From positions 1 to 15,637 of the forward strand of contig CALGEU010000348.1 of the NCBI GenBank assembly GCA_937881285.1: a stretch of 15,637 bases of DNA, in the 5' to 3' direction. Position numbers and translations under genes: made by a program. Source of the DNA: an uncultured Clostridia bacterium (GTDB taxonomy: Bacteria > Bacillota > Clostridia > Christensenellales > CAG-917). Shown in pieces: positions 1 through 8,586 of this stretch. Position 1 is the first letter of the stretch, and the number at the start of each line of letters is the position of its first letter. A model generated the notes under the pieces. It worked only from the letters and a program-made list of their open reading frames with translations. It did not search any database and was not told where the DNA came from.

Positions 1-603
1 CAAGGTTGAAAACACGCCGTCTTCCATGCGCGGTACGAAGTTTATCTTGACCGTGGTGTCGATTTTGAGCGTAAGCGAGAGAGAGCCGTCGTATGAAGGT
101 TCGGTTTCTACGTCGTTTACGACGTAATTTTTAAGAGCGTAGCCTTCTTTTGCGGTTGCGGTTATCGTAACGTCGGTGTTTGGTGCAAACAGAACGCCGT
201 CCGGATTTATCGTATACGTTCCCTTTTCAGTGTCTGCGGATACGTTGAGAAGAACGTCGTCGGACTGTACGAAAACGACGTTTATCGTCGTGTTGCCTTC
301 GACGGTGAAGTTGTATCTGCCCGTGCTTGCGTCAAGTGTAAGCGGCGCGGAATTTGCGGTCACGCTTTCGACGACGTATTTGCTGCCGGGGGCAACCGAA
401 ACGTTGACGTACGCGCTTTCGCCTTTCTGATAGCCTTTTGCTTCTTTCGGGGCAGAGACGTTGACTTGCACTGACGGATTGTCCGTCAGATTGCTTGTTA
501 CGGTCACCGAATAATATTCAGGTTCGTCGCATGCACTCAGCCCCAACGCGAGAGCGAGAATAAGCACAAGCACGATAACTATTCCTTTGAGTCCTTTGTT
601 CAT
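1..603 (-). CDS. Lipoprotein with InlB-like beta repeats (partial, C-terminus off window)
   Basis: The reading frame is open from an ATG at 603 down to base 1, giving 201 residues and continuing beyond the window. The N-terminus is a lipoprotein signal: MNKGLK, a hydrophobic stretch, then lipobox LSAC with the lipidated cysteine at residue 25. The start is supported by AAAGGAG six bases upstream. The mature part holds two tandem beta-rich units at about residues 32-105 and 107-183. Each ends in a hydrophobic strand of the type TTINVVF or TTVKINFV, and the second carries a GYALKNYVVN segment. This resembles the divergent InlB B-repeat family found in surface proteins of Firmicutes. No catalytic motif is visible. 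It is transcribed divergently from the protease gene. The likely role is an extracytoplasmic, membrane-tethered binding or structural lipoprotein; its partner is unknown. Family assignment is by pattern only. Confidence 0.85.
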   Translation of the reverse strand, partial: MNKGLKGIVIVLVLILALALGLSACDEPEYYSVTVTSNLTDNPSVQVNVSAPKEAKGYQKGESAYVNVSVAPGSKYVVESVTANSAPLTLDASTGRYNFTVEGNTTINVVFVQSDDVLLNVSADTEKGTYTINPDGVLFAPNTDVTITATAKEGYALKNYVVNDVETEPSYDGSLSLTLKIDTTVKINFVPRMEDGVFSTL

Positions 604-609
604 ATATAA

Positions 610-616
610 CTCCTTT
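610..616 (-). promoter_or_regulatory. Ribosome binding site of the minus-strand lipoprotein
   Basis: Read on the minus strand this is AAAGGAG, six bases before the ATG at 603. It is a near-perfect Shine-Dalgarno sequence and fixes the start codon. Confidence 0.85.
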
Positions 617-647
617 TACGGCTTATATTTATTTTAAGATAAAAACA

Positions 648-676
648 ATCATAACATCGCGCGTGCGTTTTGTAAA
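648..676 (-). promoter_or_regulatory. Sigma-A-type promoter for the minus-strand lipoprotein
   Basis: On the minus strand, TTTACA (676-671) is followed by a 17-base spacer and TATGAT (653-648). Both hexamers match the vegetative consensus at five of six positions. Initiation would fall near 641, giving a leader of about 38 bases before the start codon. This is a prediction from sequence only. Confidence 0.6.
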
Positions 677-766
677 CTCAAACGAAGCAAAATTTTGAGT
701 TTTAATCGAGAAAAAACGCGAAAGACGGATGTGTTATGAACAAATGAATAAAATACTGCACAATCC

Positions 767-778
767 GCATAATTATGC
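767..778. repeat. Perfect 12-base palindrome (possible operator)
   Basis: GCATAATTATGC is a perfect dyad between the divergent promoters, about 90 bases upstream of the minus-strand -35 box. A regulator dimer could bind it. In AT-rich DNA a chance origin is possible. Confidence 0.35.
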
Positions 779-919
779 AAGAATTTAATTGTTTATACAG
801 CGTCGTGTAAATCCGGCGCTTCGAGATATTGATACACATGTGTGGAGAATCAACGGAACGTGTATTTTTTATTACTTTTTTAATGTTCCTTAAAAAATGA
901 AAATTTTGTCAAAAGGACA

Positions 920-944
920 TTCGGCAAAAATTTAGATTGCCGAA
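920..944. repeat. Inverted repeat with 8-base perfect arms
   Basis: TTCGGCAA (920-927) and TTGCCGAA (937-944) are exact reverse complements around a 9-base loop. No T-run follows on the plus strand, so it is not a canonical terminator for that strand. It lies about 170 bases upstream of the protease promoter, so an operator or an RNA hairpin of an unseen transcript are both possible. Confidence 0.45.
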
Positions 945-985
945 AAACGTTATATACCGCAGTAGAAATACACGTTTAGAATATC

Positions 986-1041
986 GAAAACTATGGATTT
1001 TGGCGAAAAATGTTGATTTTTGCAAAATCGATATGGTTTTC
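986..1041. repeat. Long imperfect inverted repeat upstream of the protease promoter
   Basis: Two arms of about 26 bases flank a GTTG loop at 1012-1015. Paired blocks are GAAAAC with GTTTTC, GATTTTG (996-1002) with CAAAATC (1023-1029), and AAAAAT (1006-1011) with ATTTTT (1016-1021), separated by small bulges. It sits about 70 bases upstream of the -35 box. The arms are AT-rich, so part of the match may be compositional. Confidence 0.4.
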
Positions 1042-1111
1042 CAAATTTTCTTACAAAAACCGCAAATAAAAATTTTTATGCAAAAAGTTGCGATTGCGAC
1101 GAAGAAAATTG

Positions 1112-1140
1112 TTGCTTTTTCGGGTATCCTTTGATACAAT
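1112..1140 (+). promoter_or_regulatory. Sigma-A-type promoter for the protease gene and possibly the downstream genes
   Basis: TTGCTT (1112-1117), an exact 17-base spacer and TACAAT (1135-1140) make a good vegetative promoter, with TG at 1132-1133 giving an extended -10. Initiation would be near 1147, leaving a leader of roughly 40 bases before the ATG at 1186. No other promoter of this quality was seen in the plus-strand gaps downstream. Confidence 0.65.
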
Positions 1141-1175
1141 TTATCCTTGTATTATATAAATGCGCATATATGCGT

Positions 1176-1180
1176 GGAGA
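1176..1180 (+). promoter_or_regulatory. Ribosome binding site that fixes the protease start
   Basis: GGAGA lies five bases before the ATG at 1186. It selects this ATG over the in-frame TTG at 1147, which has no ribosome binding site and coincides with the predicted transcription start. Confidence 0.75.
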
Positions 1181-1185
1181 ATTTA

Positions 1186-4100
1186 ATGGACAGAAGAACG
1201 ACAAAAACTACACATTATTCACTTGTGGCGTTGATATGCGTCCTTATCGTCACGTTTGCTCTCGGAATGGGCGGAGTTGCTGCCGCGGGACAAAACTCGA
1301 CGAACTCGGACGTCGTTTCCGGCTTTACGAAAGTCGGCAATTTCGACATGGAGACGCTGCGCCAACAATACTTCAGTCAAACGGCCGTTCAGGAGACGAC
1401 CGCTTCATACAGCGGAAAACGCTGGGTTATAGTCGAACTCGAAGGCGATTCTCTTTTCACTTCCTACGAAAATAAGGGCTATGCTTACGGCGATTTTGCC
1501 ACGTATTGCAACAGCGTCGAAGCGCAACTGCTCAAATCGGACATCGAAGCGTCGCATCGAGATTTTCTCGCAACGCTTGACGACAATCGTTTCGACTATT
1601 CTTACAAGTACTCCTACTCGACGCTCAACAACGGCGTTGCTCTCAAAGTCGACGCGGACACTTTCAACGAGATAAAGAAACTCGACGGCGTCAAGAGCGT
1701 TTACTATTCGGAGTCTTATTCCGTTCCGACGGTTGCGGTGAGTAACAACGCAAACGTGTATACGACGGGTATTTACGATTCTTCCGACCTTGACTATAAG
1801 GGCGAAGGTATGGTCGTTGCGATTCTCGACACAGGTCTCGATTATTCGCACGAAGCGTTTGCAACCATGCCGACGAATCCCGCATGGAGCAAGGAAGACG
1901 TCGCGGCAAAGATGGCGGCAAGCACCAGATTCAACGCGCAAGCCACCGTCGACGACGTGTATTACAACGCAAAAGTCCCTTACGCATACGACTATGCGGA
2001 CGACGATTCCGACGTTTATCCGTCATACTCCACGCACGGCACTCACGTCGCGGGTATCGTCGCGGGTAAATCCGATTACGTCGTCAACAAAGAAACGGGC
2101 GAAACCTTCGTGGGCGTCGCTCCGGAAGCGCAACTCGTTATATGCAAAGTTTTCACCGACAATCTCGACAGCGATTCTTTGGGCGGTGCGGACACGATAG
2201 ACATCATCGCGGCGGTCAGCGACTGCGTCGAACTCGGAGTTGACGTCATCAATATGAGTCTCGGCTCGAGCGCAGGCTTCTCCGACGAAAAGAGCGACGA
2301 ACTCATCAACGAAGTTTACAACAGAGTAAGAGCGGCAGGCATCAGCCTTGTGGTTGCAGCGAGCAACGATTATTCTTCGGGCTTCGGCGGCGGCAACGGC
2401 ACGAACCTTGCAAGCAACCCCGACAGCGGCACGGTCGGTTCTCCGTCCACTTACGGCGCTGCGCTTTCGGTTGCTTCCATCAACGGACAAAAGGCGACTT
2501 TCGTTCAGGCAAACGAAGATGAAAACCAAGTCGCGTTCATCACCGAGTCTTCGGACGCAAACGGCAACGAATACGACTTCGTGGACAGACTTTATACGAT
2601 TGCGGGCAAGAACAAAGGCGAGACGCTCAACTACAAATACGTCGTCGTAGGCGGCGTGGGCAGAGCGACCAACTACACTGCAAAAATCAGAAGAGAACTT
2701 CAGGACAAAGCAGGTTATGACGGAACGATTGCTCTCATCAAGCGCGGTGACAATACGTTTGCCGAAAAAGTGCAGAACGCAATGGACAACGGCGCGGACG
2801 CAGTCATCATCTACAACAACTTGTCGGGCACGATAAGAATGTCTCTCGGCGACGTCAACGACCCCGTGCCGACCTGCTCGATTCCTATGGACGCAGGCAA
2901 AGTGTTCGTCGAAAAGGCGGATAAGGGCGTCGGTTCTATTCAAATCAATTCCGAATTCAAAGCCGGTCCGTTTATGTCCGACTTCTCGAGTTGGGGCCCG
3001 ACTCCCGACTTGCAACTTAAGCCCGAAATCACCGCTCACGGCGGAGAAATCACCAGTGCGGTTCCGGGCGGATACGACGTGTACAGCGGCACGAGTATGG
3101 CTGCTCCGAACATGTCGGGTGCGGTTGCTCTTTTAAGACAATATCTCAAAACCGCAAATCCCACACTCACGGGCGTTGAACTCAACGCAAGAGTAAACCA
3201 AGTGCTTATGAGCACCGCGACGATTGCTCTCAACGACGAAGGCAATCCGTATTCTCCGAGAAAGCAGGGTGCGGGACTTGCAGGCATTGCGGACGCTATA
3301 AACGCGGAAAGTTTCATCACGGTCAAGGATAAGGACGGCAACGTTCGCGACAAGACCAAAATCGAACTTTACGACGACAAAACGAAGACAGGTATTTACG
3401 AATTCGAATTTACCATAAACAACATCTCGGGCAGAGTGGAAGAGTACGACCCCACCGTGTACGTGATGACCGAAACTCTTGCGTCGGACAACAAGACGGT
3501 TGCTGAAAAGGCGCACATGCTTTCCGACAGCACTATCGAGTATTTCGTGGACGGTGCACGCCATACGGGACACATCAACGTCGGCGCAAACATGACCACC
3601 ACCGTCAAAGTGAGAATAACACTTTCTCAAGCGGCGAGAGAGTATCTCGACAAGAGTTTTGAAAACGGTATGTACGTTGAAGGTTTCGTATCTTTGAAAG
3701 GCGTGAACGAAACGAAGGTTACGATAGGCTTGCCGTATCTCGCATTCTACGGCGATTGGACTGCCGCTCCGCTTTTCGACTACAGCACGTATGAACTTGC
3801 CGAAAGTCAGAAAGACACCAACGTACCTGCGGAAGACAAACTCGTCGCGAGCGCTGCCGACACGAAAATCATCGGTATGTACTTCGACGACAAATACATT
3901 CTCCAACTCGGCGCATATCTGTACGAGATGGAAGACAGCGACGTGAAAATTTATCCCGAAAAGGAAAAAGCGGCTGTCTCTATGTTTGACAACAAGGGAC
4001 AAAGAACCATCTATGAAGTGTATATGGTTTACGCAGGACTCCTTCGCGGCGCGGCGTATATGAACGTCGAAATCAAAGACGCGGCAACGGGACAGGTTAT

Positions 4101-7100
4101 CTACACCGAAAGACAGGAAAACATCAGCAAGTCTTATGCGGCAGGCGGCTCGAACAGGGCGGCGGCAATAACGCTCGAAATCAAACCATCCGAGTGGAAC
4201 TTGCTCAACAACGGCACTTATTACGTCTCGCTGAAAGGCGAACTCGATTATCCGGGCGGAGAGAATCCGAAACGCAATTCGTTCGACTTCCAGTTCACCG
4301 TGGACTACGAAGCGCCGCAAATGCTCGACTATCGTATTAGATATGAATCTTATACGGAGAATAAGAAAATTAAATACCGTATTTATATGGACGTGGACGT
4401 CATCGACAACCAATTCGTTCAGGACGTTATGCCTTGCTACGTGAAGACGGAGAAAGGACAAAACACGCTCACGCTTCTGACCGAGCACCCGATTCCCGTT
4501 TACGGCGGACAAGGTCAAAAGAGCACGGTGTCTTTCGACATCACGGACATTTACGAAGACTATATCAAGACCGGCAAGATGTATATCGCGGTTGAAGACT
4601 ACGCAATGAACCAGGCAACGTACGTCATCAACGCAAAAGCAGGTCTCGATTATCCCGAATCGGTGACTATCGGCGACCCCGACGGCAGACTTGTCGACAC
4701 GGAAGCAGAAAGCGAATATCCGATTTACGAACTCGAAATCAAGCAAAACGAATTGTTCTCACCGACGATTACGACTCTTCCCGACGCGTCTATGTCGCAA
4801 ACACTTTCATGGTACGTGGCAAAGGGCAGCAGCGTGGTTGCGGTCAACAACGAAGAAATCTTCGGCTTGGCACAAGGCAAGGCTACGATTTATCTCAAAG
4901 ACGGTGAAGACGACGACAGCGTCACCTACGCAAGAGTGGACGTCATCGTCACGGAAGAAAGACTTGCAGAACCCGTTGCGGACAAAATCGTGTTTCCGAC
5001 GGTGCTCAACGGCAGCGGATATGCGGTGAACGCCGACAAAGAAGACCTTGACCTTAACCCGGGACAGACGTTGCAAATCGTTGCAAGCATGTCTCCGTGG
5101 TATATACAGAACGTTGAATTCACGTGGTCTTCGACAAACCCGGCAGTCGTCGAAATAGACAATCTCGGCAACGTGACGGCAAAAGCGAAAGGCACTGCGT
5201 ATATCGAAGCGAAAGCAAGCGGAACGCGCCTTAGCAAGAAACTCAAAATCGTTGTCGGCGACTATTACAGAATTCTCAACTACACGTTGTACGACTATTA
5301 CGGCGGAGAAGAGTGCGTGATACCCGAAGACAAAAACGTTATGTATATCGACGAAGAATGCTTCTGGTACAATACCAATCTTAAGAGAGTCGTGCTTCCG
5401 TCAACGCTTACGGAAATTCCGAAGACGGCGTTCAAGGGCTGCACTAATCTCGAAGAAGTTGTCATTCCGAGCCAGTGCATAGTCATCGGCGAAAGCGCGT
5501 TCGAAGGTTGCACGAAACTTAAAACGGTCAAGTTCGGAATGTTTACGGACAGAGACCACAACGTGTCGGACACCTATCACGGAGCGATAACTTTGGGACG
5601 CAACGCGTTTGCGAAATGCACTTCGCTCACGACGATAGAAAATCCGCAACGTATCACCACGGCGGGCGACGGAGCGTTCTCCGGATGCACGGCACTTGAA
5701 AGCATTGACATTTCCGAACTCAGAGTGACGGGCAGCGACGTGTTTGCAACCTGCACGAAACTTGCAGACGTCACGACGTCAAAGTATACGAATATCGGAA
5801 CGAATATGTTTGCAGGTTGCACCGCGCTCAAGAACTTCGTCTTCAAAGGCTCTTATCTCAAAGAAGGCGCGTTCAACGGTTGCTCGGGACTTACGAGTTT
5901 CACGTTTGAACCCGAAGACGAATTCCTTGGCATCGGCAACTATGCTCTTGCAGGCGTGAAGATTCAAAAAATCACTCTTCCCGACGGAACTTATTCGATA
6001 GGCGAAAGCGCGTTTGAAGGTTGCTCGAATCTCAGAGAAGTGGTTCTTAGCGCAAACACGACGCTTATCGGCGGAAAATCCACTCCGTTTGCGAACTGCG
6101 AGAAATTCGGTAAGTTCTCCATAAACGGAGACAATGCAAATTACAGCGTCGGAGACGGCTCGACCGTGAAAGACACAGGCGTACTTTACAACAAAAACAA
6201 GACGCAAATCGTCAGCGTTCCGACGGCAAAGACGGAGTTTGAATTGCTCCCGAGCGTCGTCAGCATAGCGGACGGAGCGTTTGCAGGCTGCAAGGCAATC
6301 ACGACGCTTGACCTTTCGGGCGTTTCAGAAATCGGCAAATACGCGTTTGCCGGCAGTACGGTCAAATCGGTGACGTTCGGCAGCATCAACGCACTTCCCG
6401 AAGGCGTGTTTGCAAACTGCACGAAACTCACCGACGTCAACGGAGTCGGCGGAGTGCTTTCGGTGGGCGCGTATGCGTTCAAGGGCACGACGGCTTTGAG
6501 AAGCGTAACTCTTGCAAGCGCGACTTCGATAGGCGATTACGCATTCCAGAATAGCGGAGTGACGGAAGTCATCGCAACAAACGTCGAGAGCATAGGAAAC
6601 AATGCGTTTGCATCTTCCAAAATCACGGCGGCGAACTTTGAAAAAGCAACTTTGATCGGCGACAGAGCGTTTGCGGTGTGCAACAATCTCACGAGCGCGA
6701 AATTCGGCGGCGTGAGCAAGATGGGCAAAGAAGTCTTCGTTTCGTCCTTGGCACTCACAAACGTAACGTTTGGTCAAGGCACGAAGGTTGTCGGCGCATA
6801 CGCGTTCTATTCTTCGAGCGCGCGCGAAAACCTTATAAACGTCGTTCTCCCCGACGGAATCGAAAACATCGGCGAGTTTGCGTTCTACAACTGCACGGGA
6901 CTTTCGACGGTCAACGTCACGGGAGCAAAGACGATAGGCAACTATGCGTTCTACAACTGCTCGTCTCTTGCAAACGCAACGCTCGGTACGGTGGAAACGA
7001 TCGGCAAGGGCGCGTTTGCCAATACGGCACTTACGAGCGCAGACCTTACGAGCGCGGTTGAAATAGACGCATACGCGTTTATGAGCACGCCGCTTGCAAG

Positions 7101-8577
7101 CGTCAACTTCGGAGCGGCGCAATTCATCGGCGATTACGCCTTTGCAAACACCGCTCTCACGACCGTTACGCTTCCTGCGACGTTCAACAAGGCGACTTAC
7201 AGATACACCTGGACGATTTACGACGAAAAGGGCAGAGTGGAAAAGGTCAAGACGCGCAATATCCCGAGTTTCGGTGCAGGTGCGTTCTCGTCGATTCCGA
7301 CTCTCACGGCAATAAACGTTGCGGGCGACGGCGAAATCGTGTCTATTGACGGCATTCTTTACGCAGTCAAACCCGACGGTTACGAATTGTTGCAATATCC
7401 TGCAGGCAAGAGCGGAAAATCGTTCAGAACCATAGACGGCACGGTGGCAATCGGCGACAGCGCGTTCGAAGGCGTTGAAGAACTCGAAAACATCGAACTC
7501 GTCTACACGGTCGGCACGATAGGCAGTTACGCATTCTATTCCAGTTCGGTGAAGAACTACACGTTCAACAGCGTGGAAGCACCGACATTGATTGCGAAAT
7601 ACGTCGATACCACGGGTATGAGTTCGAGCGACATCGTGTATTTGCTCTTTGCGCAAAGCACGACGAGCACGACTACGATAGGAAGCACGATATACTACGC
7701 AAACTTCCTTGATTACGTGTCGAAGCGCATTTACAGAGACTACTTCGACAAAGAATTCTACGATGCGCCCGACTTCAAGTTGACGATGACCATTCCCAAG
7801 AACGGAAAGGGTTACGATACGAACGTCTGGACGGAATTCTTCAGCACGATCAACAAGACGAGCACGATACTCCCCGACGAGACGACGCATGCGGCAATCG
7901 ACGCAATCGACAACATCGAATCCGTTATGACGAACGATGAAATCGCGGCGGCAAGCAGCATCGACGCACTTCAAACGGTAGCAAAAGCGGCGCAAGACGC
8001 AAGAAAAGCGTACAACGCAATCAACGACAAGGAACAAATCGCACTCATCGGCGAACAGGAACAAAAACTTCTTGCGGCCGAAAAGGCGATAAGAGACGCA
8101 AAGGCAAGACTCGGTCAACCCGTTGCGCTCGTCGAAGTGAAGATCGCGACGATCCCCGACAAGATCAGATACGTTGAAGGCGAAGCGTTTGACCCGACGG
8201 GTATGGTCGTAAAAGCCATATTTGCAGACGACAGCGAAATCGTCGTCACGGACTATACGCTCGACAAGACGACGTTTGCTTTCGGAGACGAAAAAGTGGT
8301 CGTGACCTACGTTTACGACGGACAGACCTACAACGTAGATTTGCTCGTGAACGTCGAGCAAAGAACGACTCCCGTCAACCCTGACAATCCAAGCGACAAC
8401 AAGGACGAAAAAGACAACAAGGCGACGATTATCGCTGTCAGCGTGGTCGTTCCCGTCGTTGTGATTGCAGGCGTCGTTGCGGCAGTGCTCATCGTTCTCA
8501 AAAAGAAGAAAGCGGCAACCAAAGCCGAAGAAAGCGACAAGAAAGAAGACTCGGACGAAAACTCCGACGAAGAATAA
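1186..8577 (+). CDS. Giant cell-surface S8 subtilisin-like protease fused to BspA-type leucine-rich repeats
   Basis: This is a 2463-residue secreted, membrane-anchored serine protease. A signal peptide (1-34, AAA before the predicted cut) precedes an I9-like propeptide (about 78-182). The S8 domain has Asp215 in ILDTGLD, His287 in GTHVAGI, oxyanion Asn394 and Ser637 in GTSMAAP, so the triad is intact. A PA domain is inserted at about 482-578. An Fn3-like domain (about 709-866) with GMYVEGFVSL and FYGDW is typical of C5a peptidase and lactocepin. Less clear Fn3-like sheets follow to about 1150, then Big_2-like domains (about 1188-1255 and 1286-1357), about 28 leucine-rich repeats (1385-2133), a helical stretch (about 2234-2311), a Big_3-like domain (about 2315-2395), a membrane helix (about 2413-2437) and a charged tail. 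There is no LPXTG signal. It likely degrades extracellular protein, with the repeats binding substrate or host. Domain calls are by pattern; the catalytic call is firm. Confidence 0.93.
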   Translation: MDRRTTKTTHYSLVALICVLIVTFALGMGGVAAAGQNSTNSDVVSGFTKVGNFDMETLRQQYFSQTAVQETTASYSGKRWVIVELEGDSLFTSYENKGYAYGDFATYCNSVEAQLLKSDIEASHRDFLATLDDNRFDYSYKYSYSTLNNGVALKVDADTFNEIKKLDGVKSVYYSESYSVPTVAVSNNANVYTTGIYDSSDLDYKGEGMVVAILDTGLDYSHEAFATMPTNPAWSKEDVAAKMAASTRFNAQATVDDVYYNAKVPYAYDYADDDSDVYPSYSTHGTHVAGIVAGKSDYVVNKETGETFVGVAPEAQLVICKVFTDNLDSDSLGGADTIDIIAAVSDCVELGVDVINMSLGSSAGFSDEKSDELINEVYNRVRAAGISLVVAASNDYSSGFGGGNGTNLASNPDSGTVGSPSTYGAALSVASINGQKATFVQANEDENQVAFITESSDANGNEYDFVDRLYTIAGKNKGETLNYKYVVVGGVGRATNYTAKIRRELQDKAGYDGTIALIKRGDNTFAEKVQNAMDNGADAVIIYNNLSGTIRMSLGDVNDPVPTCSIPMDAGKVFVEKADKGVGSIQINSEFKAGPFMSDFSSWGPTPDLQLKPEITAHGGEITSAVPGGYDVYSGTSMAAPNMSGAVALLRQYLKTANPTLTGVELNARVNQVLMSTATIALNDEGNPYSPRKQGAGLAGIADAINAESFITVKDKDGNVRDKTKIELYDDKTKTGIYEFEFTINNISGRVEEYDPTVYVMTETLASDNKTVAEKAHMLSDSTIEYFVDGARHTGHINVGANMTTTVKVRITLSQAAREYLDKSFENGMYVEGFVSLKGVNETKVTIGLPYLAFYGDWTAAPLFDYSTYELAESQKDTNVPAEDKLVASAADTKIIGMYFDDKYILQLGAYLYEMEDSDVKIYPEKEKAAVSMFDNKGQRTIYEVYMVYAGLLRGAAYMNVEIKDAATGQVIYTERQENISKSYAAGGSNRAAAITLEIKPSEWNLLNNGTYYVSLKGELDYPGGENPKRNSFDFQFTVDYEAPQMLDYRIRYESYTENKKIKYRIYMDVDVIDNQFVQDVMPCYVKTEKGQNTLTLLTEHPIPVYGGQGQKSTVSFDITDIYEDYIKTGKMYIAVEDYAMNQATYVINAKAGLDYPESVTIGDPDGRLVDTEAESEYPIYELEIKQNELFSPTITTLPDASMSQTLSWYVAKGSSVVAVNNEEIFGLAQGKATIYLKDGEDDDSVTYARVDVIVTEERLAEPVADKIVFPTVLNGSGYAVNADKEDLDLNPGQTLQIVASMSPWYIQNVEFTWSSTNPAVVEIDNLGNVTAKAKGTAYIEAKASGTRLSKKLKIVVGDYYRILNYTLYDYYGGEECVIPEDKNVMYIDEECFWYNTNLKRVVLPSTLTEIPKTAFKGCTNLEEVVIPSQCIVIGESAFEGCTKLKTVKFGMFTDRDHNVSDTYHGAITLGRNAFAKCTSLTTIENPQRITTAGDGAFSGCTALESIDISELRVTGSDVFATCTKLADVTTSKYTNIGTNMFAGCTALKNFVFKGSYLKEGAFNGCSGLTSFTFEPEDEFLGIGNYALAGVKIQKITLPDGTYSIGESAFEGCSNLREVVLSANTTLIGGKSTPFANCEKFGKFSINGDNANYSVGDGSTVKDTGVLYNKNKTQIVSVPTAKTEFELLPSVVSIADGAFAGCKAITTLDLSGVSEIGKYAFAGSTVKSVTFGSINALPEGVFANCTKLTDVNGVGGVLSVGAYAFKGTTALRSVTLASATSIGDYAFQNSGVTEVIATNVESIGNNAFASSKITAANFEKATLIGDRAFAVCNNLTSAKFGGVSKMGKEVFVSSLALTNVTFGQGTKVVGAYAFYSSSARENLINVVLPDGIENIGEFAFYNCTGLSTVNVTGAKTIGNYAFYNCSSLANATLGTVETIGKGAFANTALTSADLTSAVEIDAYAFMSTPLASVNFGAAQFIGDYAFANTALTTVTLPATFNKATYRYTWTIYDEKGRVEKVKTRNIPSFGAGAFSSIPTLTAINVAGDGEIVSIDGILYAVKPDGYELLQYPAGKSGKSFRTIDGTVAIGDSAFEGVEELENIELVYTVGTIGSYAFYSSSVKNYTFNSVEAPTLIAKYVDTTGMSSSDIVYLLFAQSTTSTTTIGSTIYYANFLDYVSKRIYRDYFDKEFYDAPDFKLTMTIPKNGKGYDTNVWTEFFSTINKTSTILPDETTHAAIDAIDNIESVMTNDEIAAASSIDALQTVAKAAQDARKAYNAINDKEQIALIGEQEQKLLAAEKAIRDAKARLGQPVALVEVKIATIPDKIRYVEGEAFDPTGMVVKAIFADDSEIVVTDYTLDKTTFAFGDEKVVVTYVYDGQTYNVDLLVNVEQRTTPVNPDNPSDNKDEKDNKATIIAVSVVVPVVVIAGVVAAVLIVLKKKKAATKAEESDKKEDSDENSDEE
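5338..7584 (+). repeat. About 28 BspA-type leucine-rich repeats within the protease
   Basis: Units of 21 to 23 residues follow the pattern I-G-x-x-A-F-x-x-C-x-x-L-x-x-V-x-L, for example IGESAFEGCTKLKTV and IGNYAFYNCSSLANA. This is the LRR_5/BspA (TpLRR) class seen in adhesins. Two longer islands interrupt the array, each starting with a G-V/I-L-Y segment (near residues 1665 and 2056). Such islands are a known feature of BspA-like proteins. The conserved cysteine is present in most early repeats and is lost in many later ones. At DNA level some repeats remain nearly identical: 5485-5516 and 5998-6029 match at 29 of 32 bases. Confidence 0.88.
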
Positions 8578-8586
8578 CAAAAAACA

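Larger units (their letters stand above)
604..1185. other. AT-rich divergent intergenic region
   Basis: These 582 bases separate two divergent surface-protein genes. They carry a minus-strand promoter at 648-676, a plus-strand promoter at 1112-1140, a 12-base palindrome at 767-778, a 10-base palindrome at 834-843, and two larger inverted repeats at 920-944 and 986-1041. The short open frames seen here on both strands (for example 937-1134) lack ribosome binding sites and have AT-driven composition, so no gene is called. The predicted protease leader is only about 40 bases, too short for a riboswitch from that promoter. Confidence 0.7.

Noticed and set aside
176..430. An 84-residue plus-strand open frame at the left end
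   Set aside because: It is antisense to the lipoprotein at 1-603, which has a signal peptide, lipobox, ribosome binding site and promoter.
909..1139. Short open frames on both strands of the AT-rich intergenic region
   Set aside because: No ribosome binding site, composition follows the AT-rich DNA, and they overlap the predicted protease promoter.
1147..1185. Upstream in-frame TTG start that would add 13 residues to the protease
   Set aside because: It has no ribosome binding site, coincides with the predicted transcription start and would put a non-signal-like leader before the signal peptide.
3133..4746. A 537-residue open frame on the minus strand within the protease gene
   Set aside because: Same antisense shadow effect; the sequence has no recognisable motif and overlaps clear coding sequence.
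5338..7584. Repeated DNA read as a CRISPR array or tandem-repeat element
   Set aside because: The repeats are in frame, encode a 21 to 23 residue protein motif and differ between copies, which fits leucine-rich repeats and not CRISPR.
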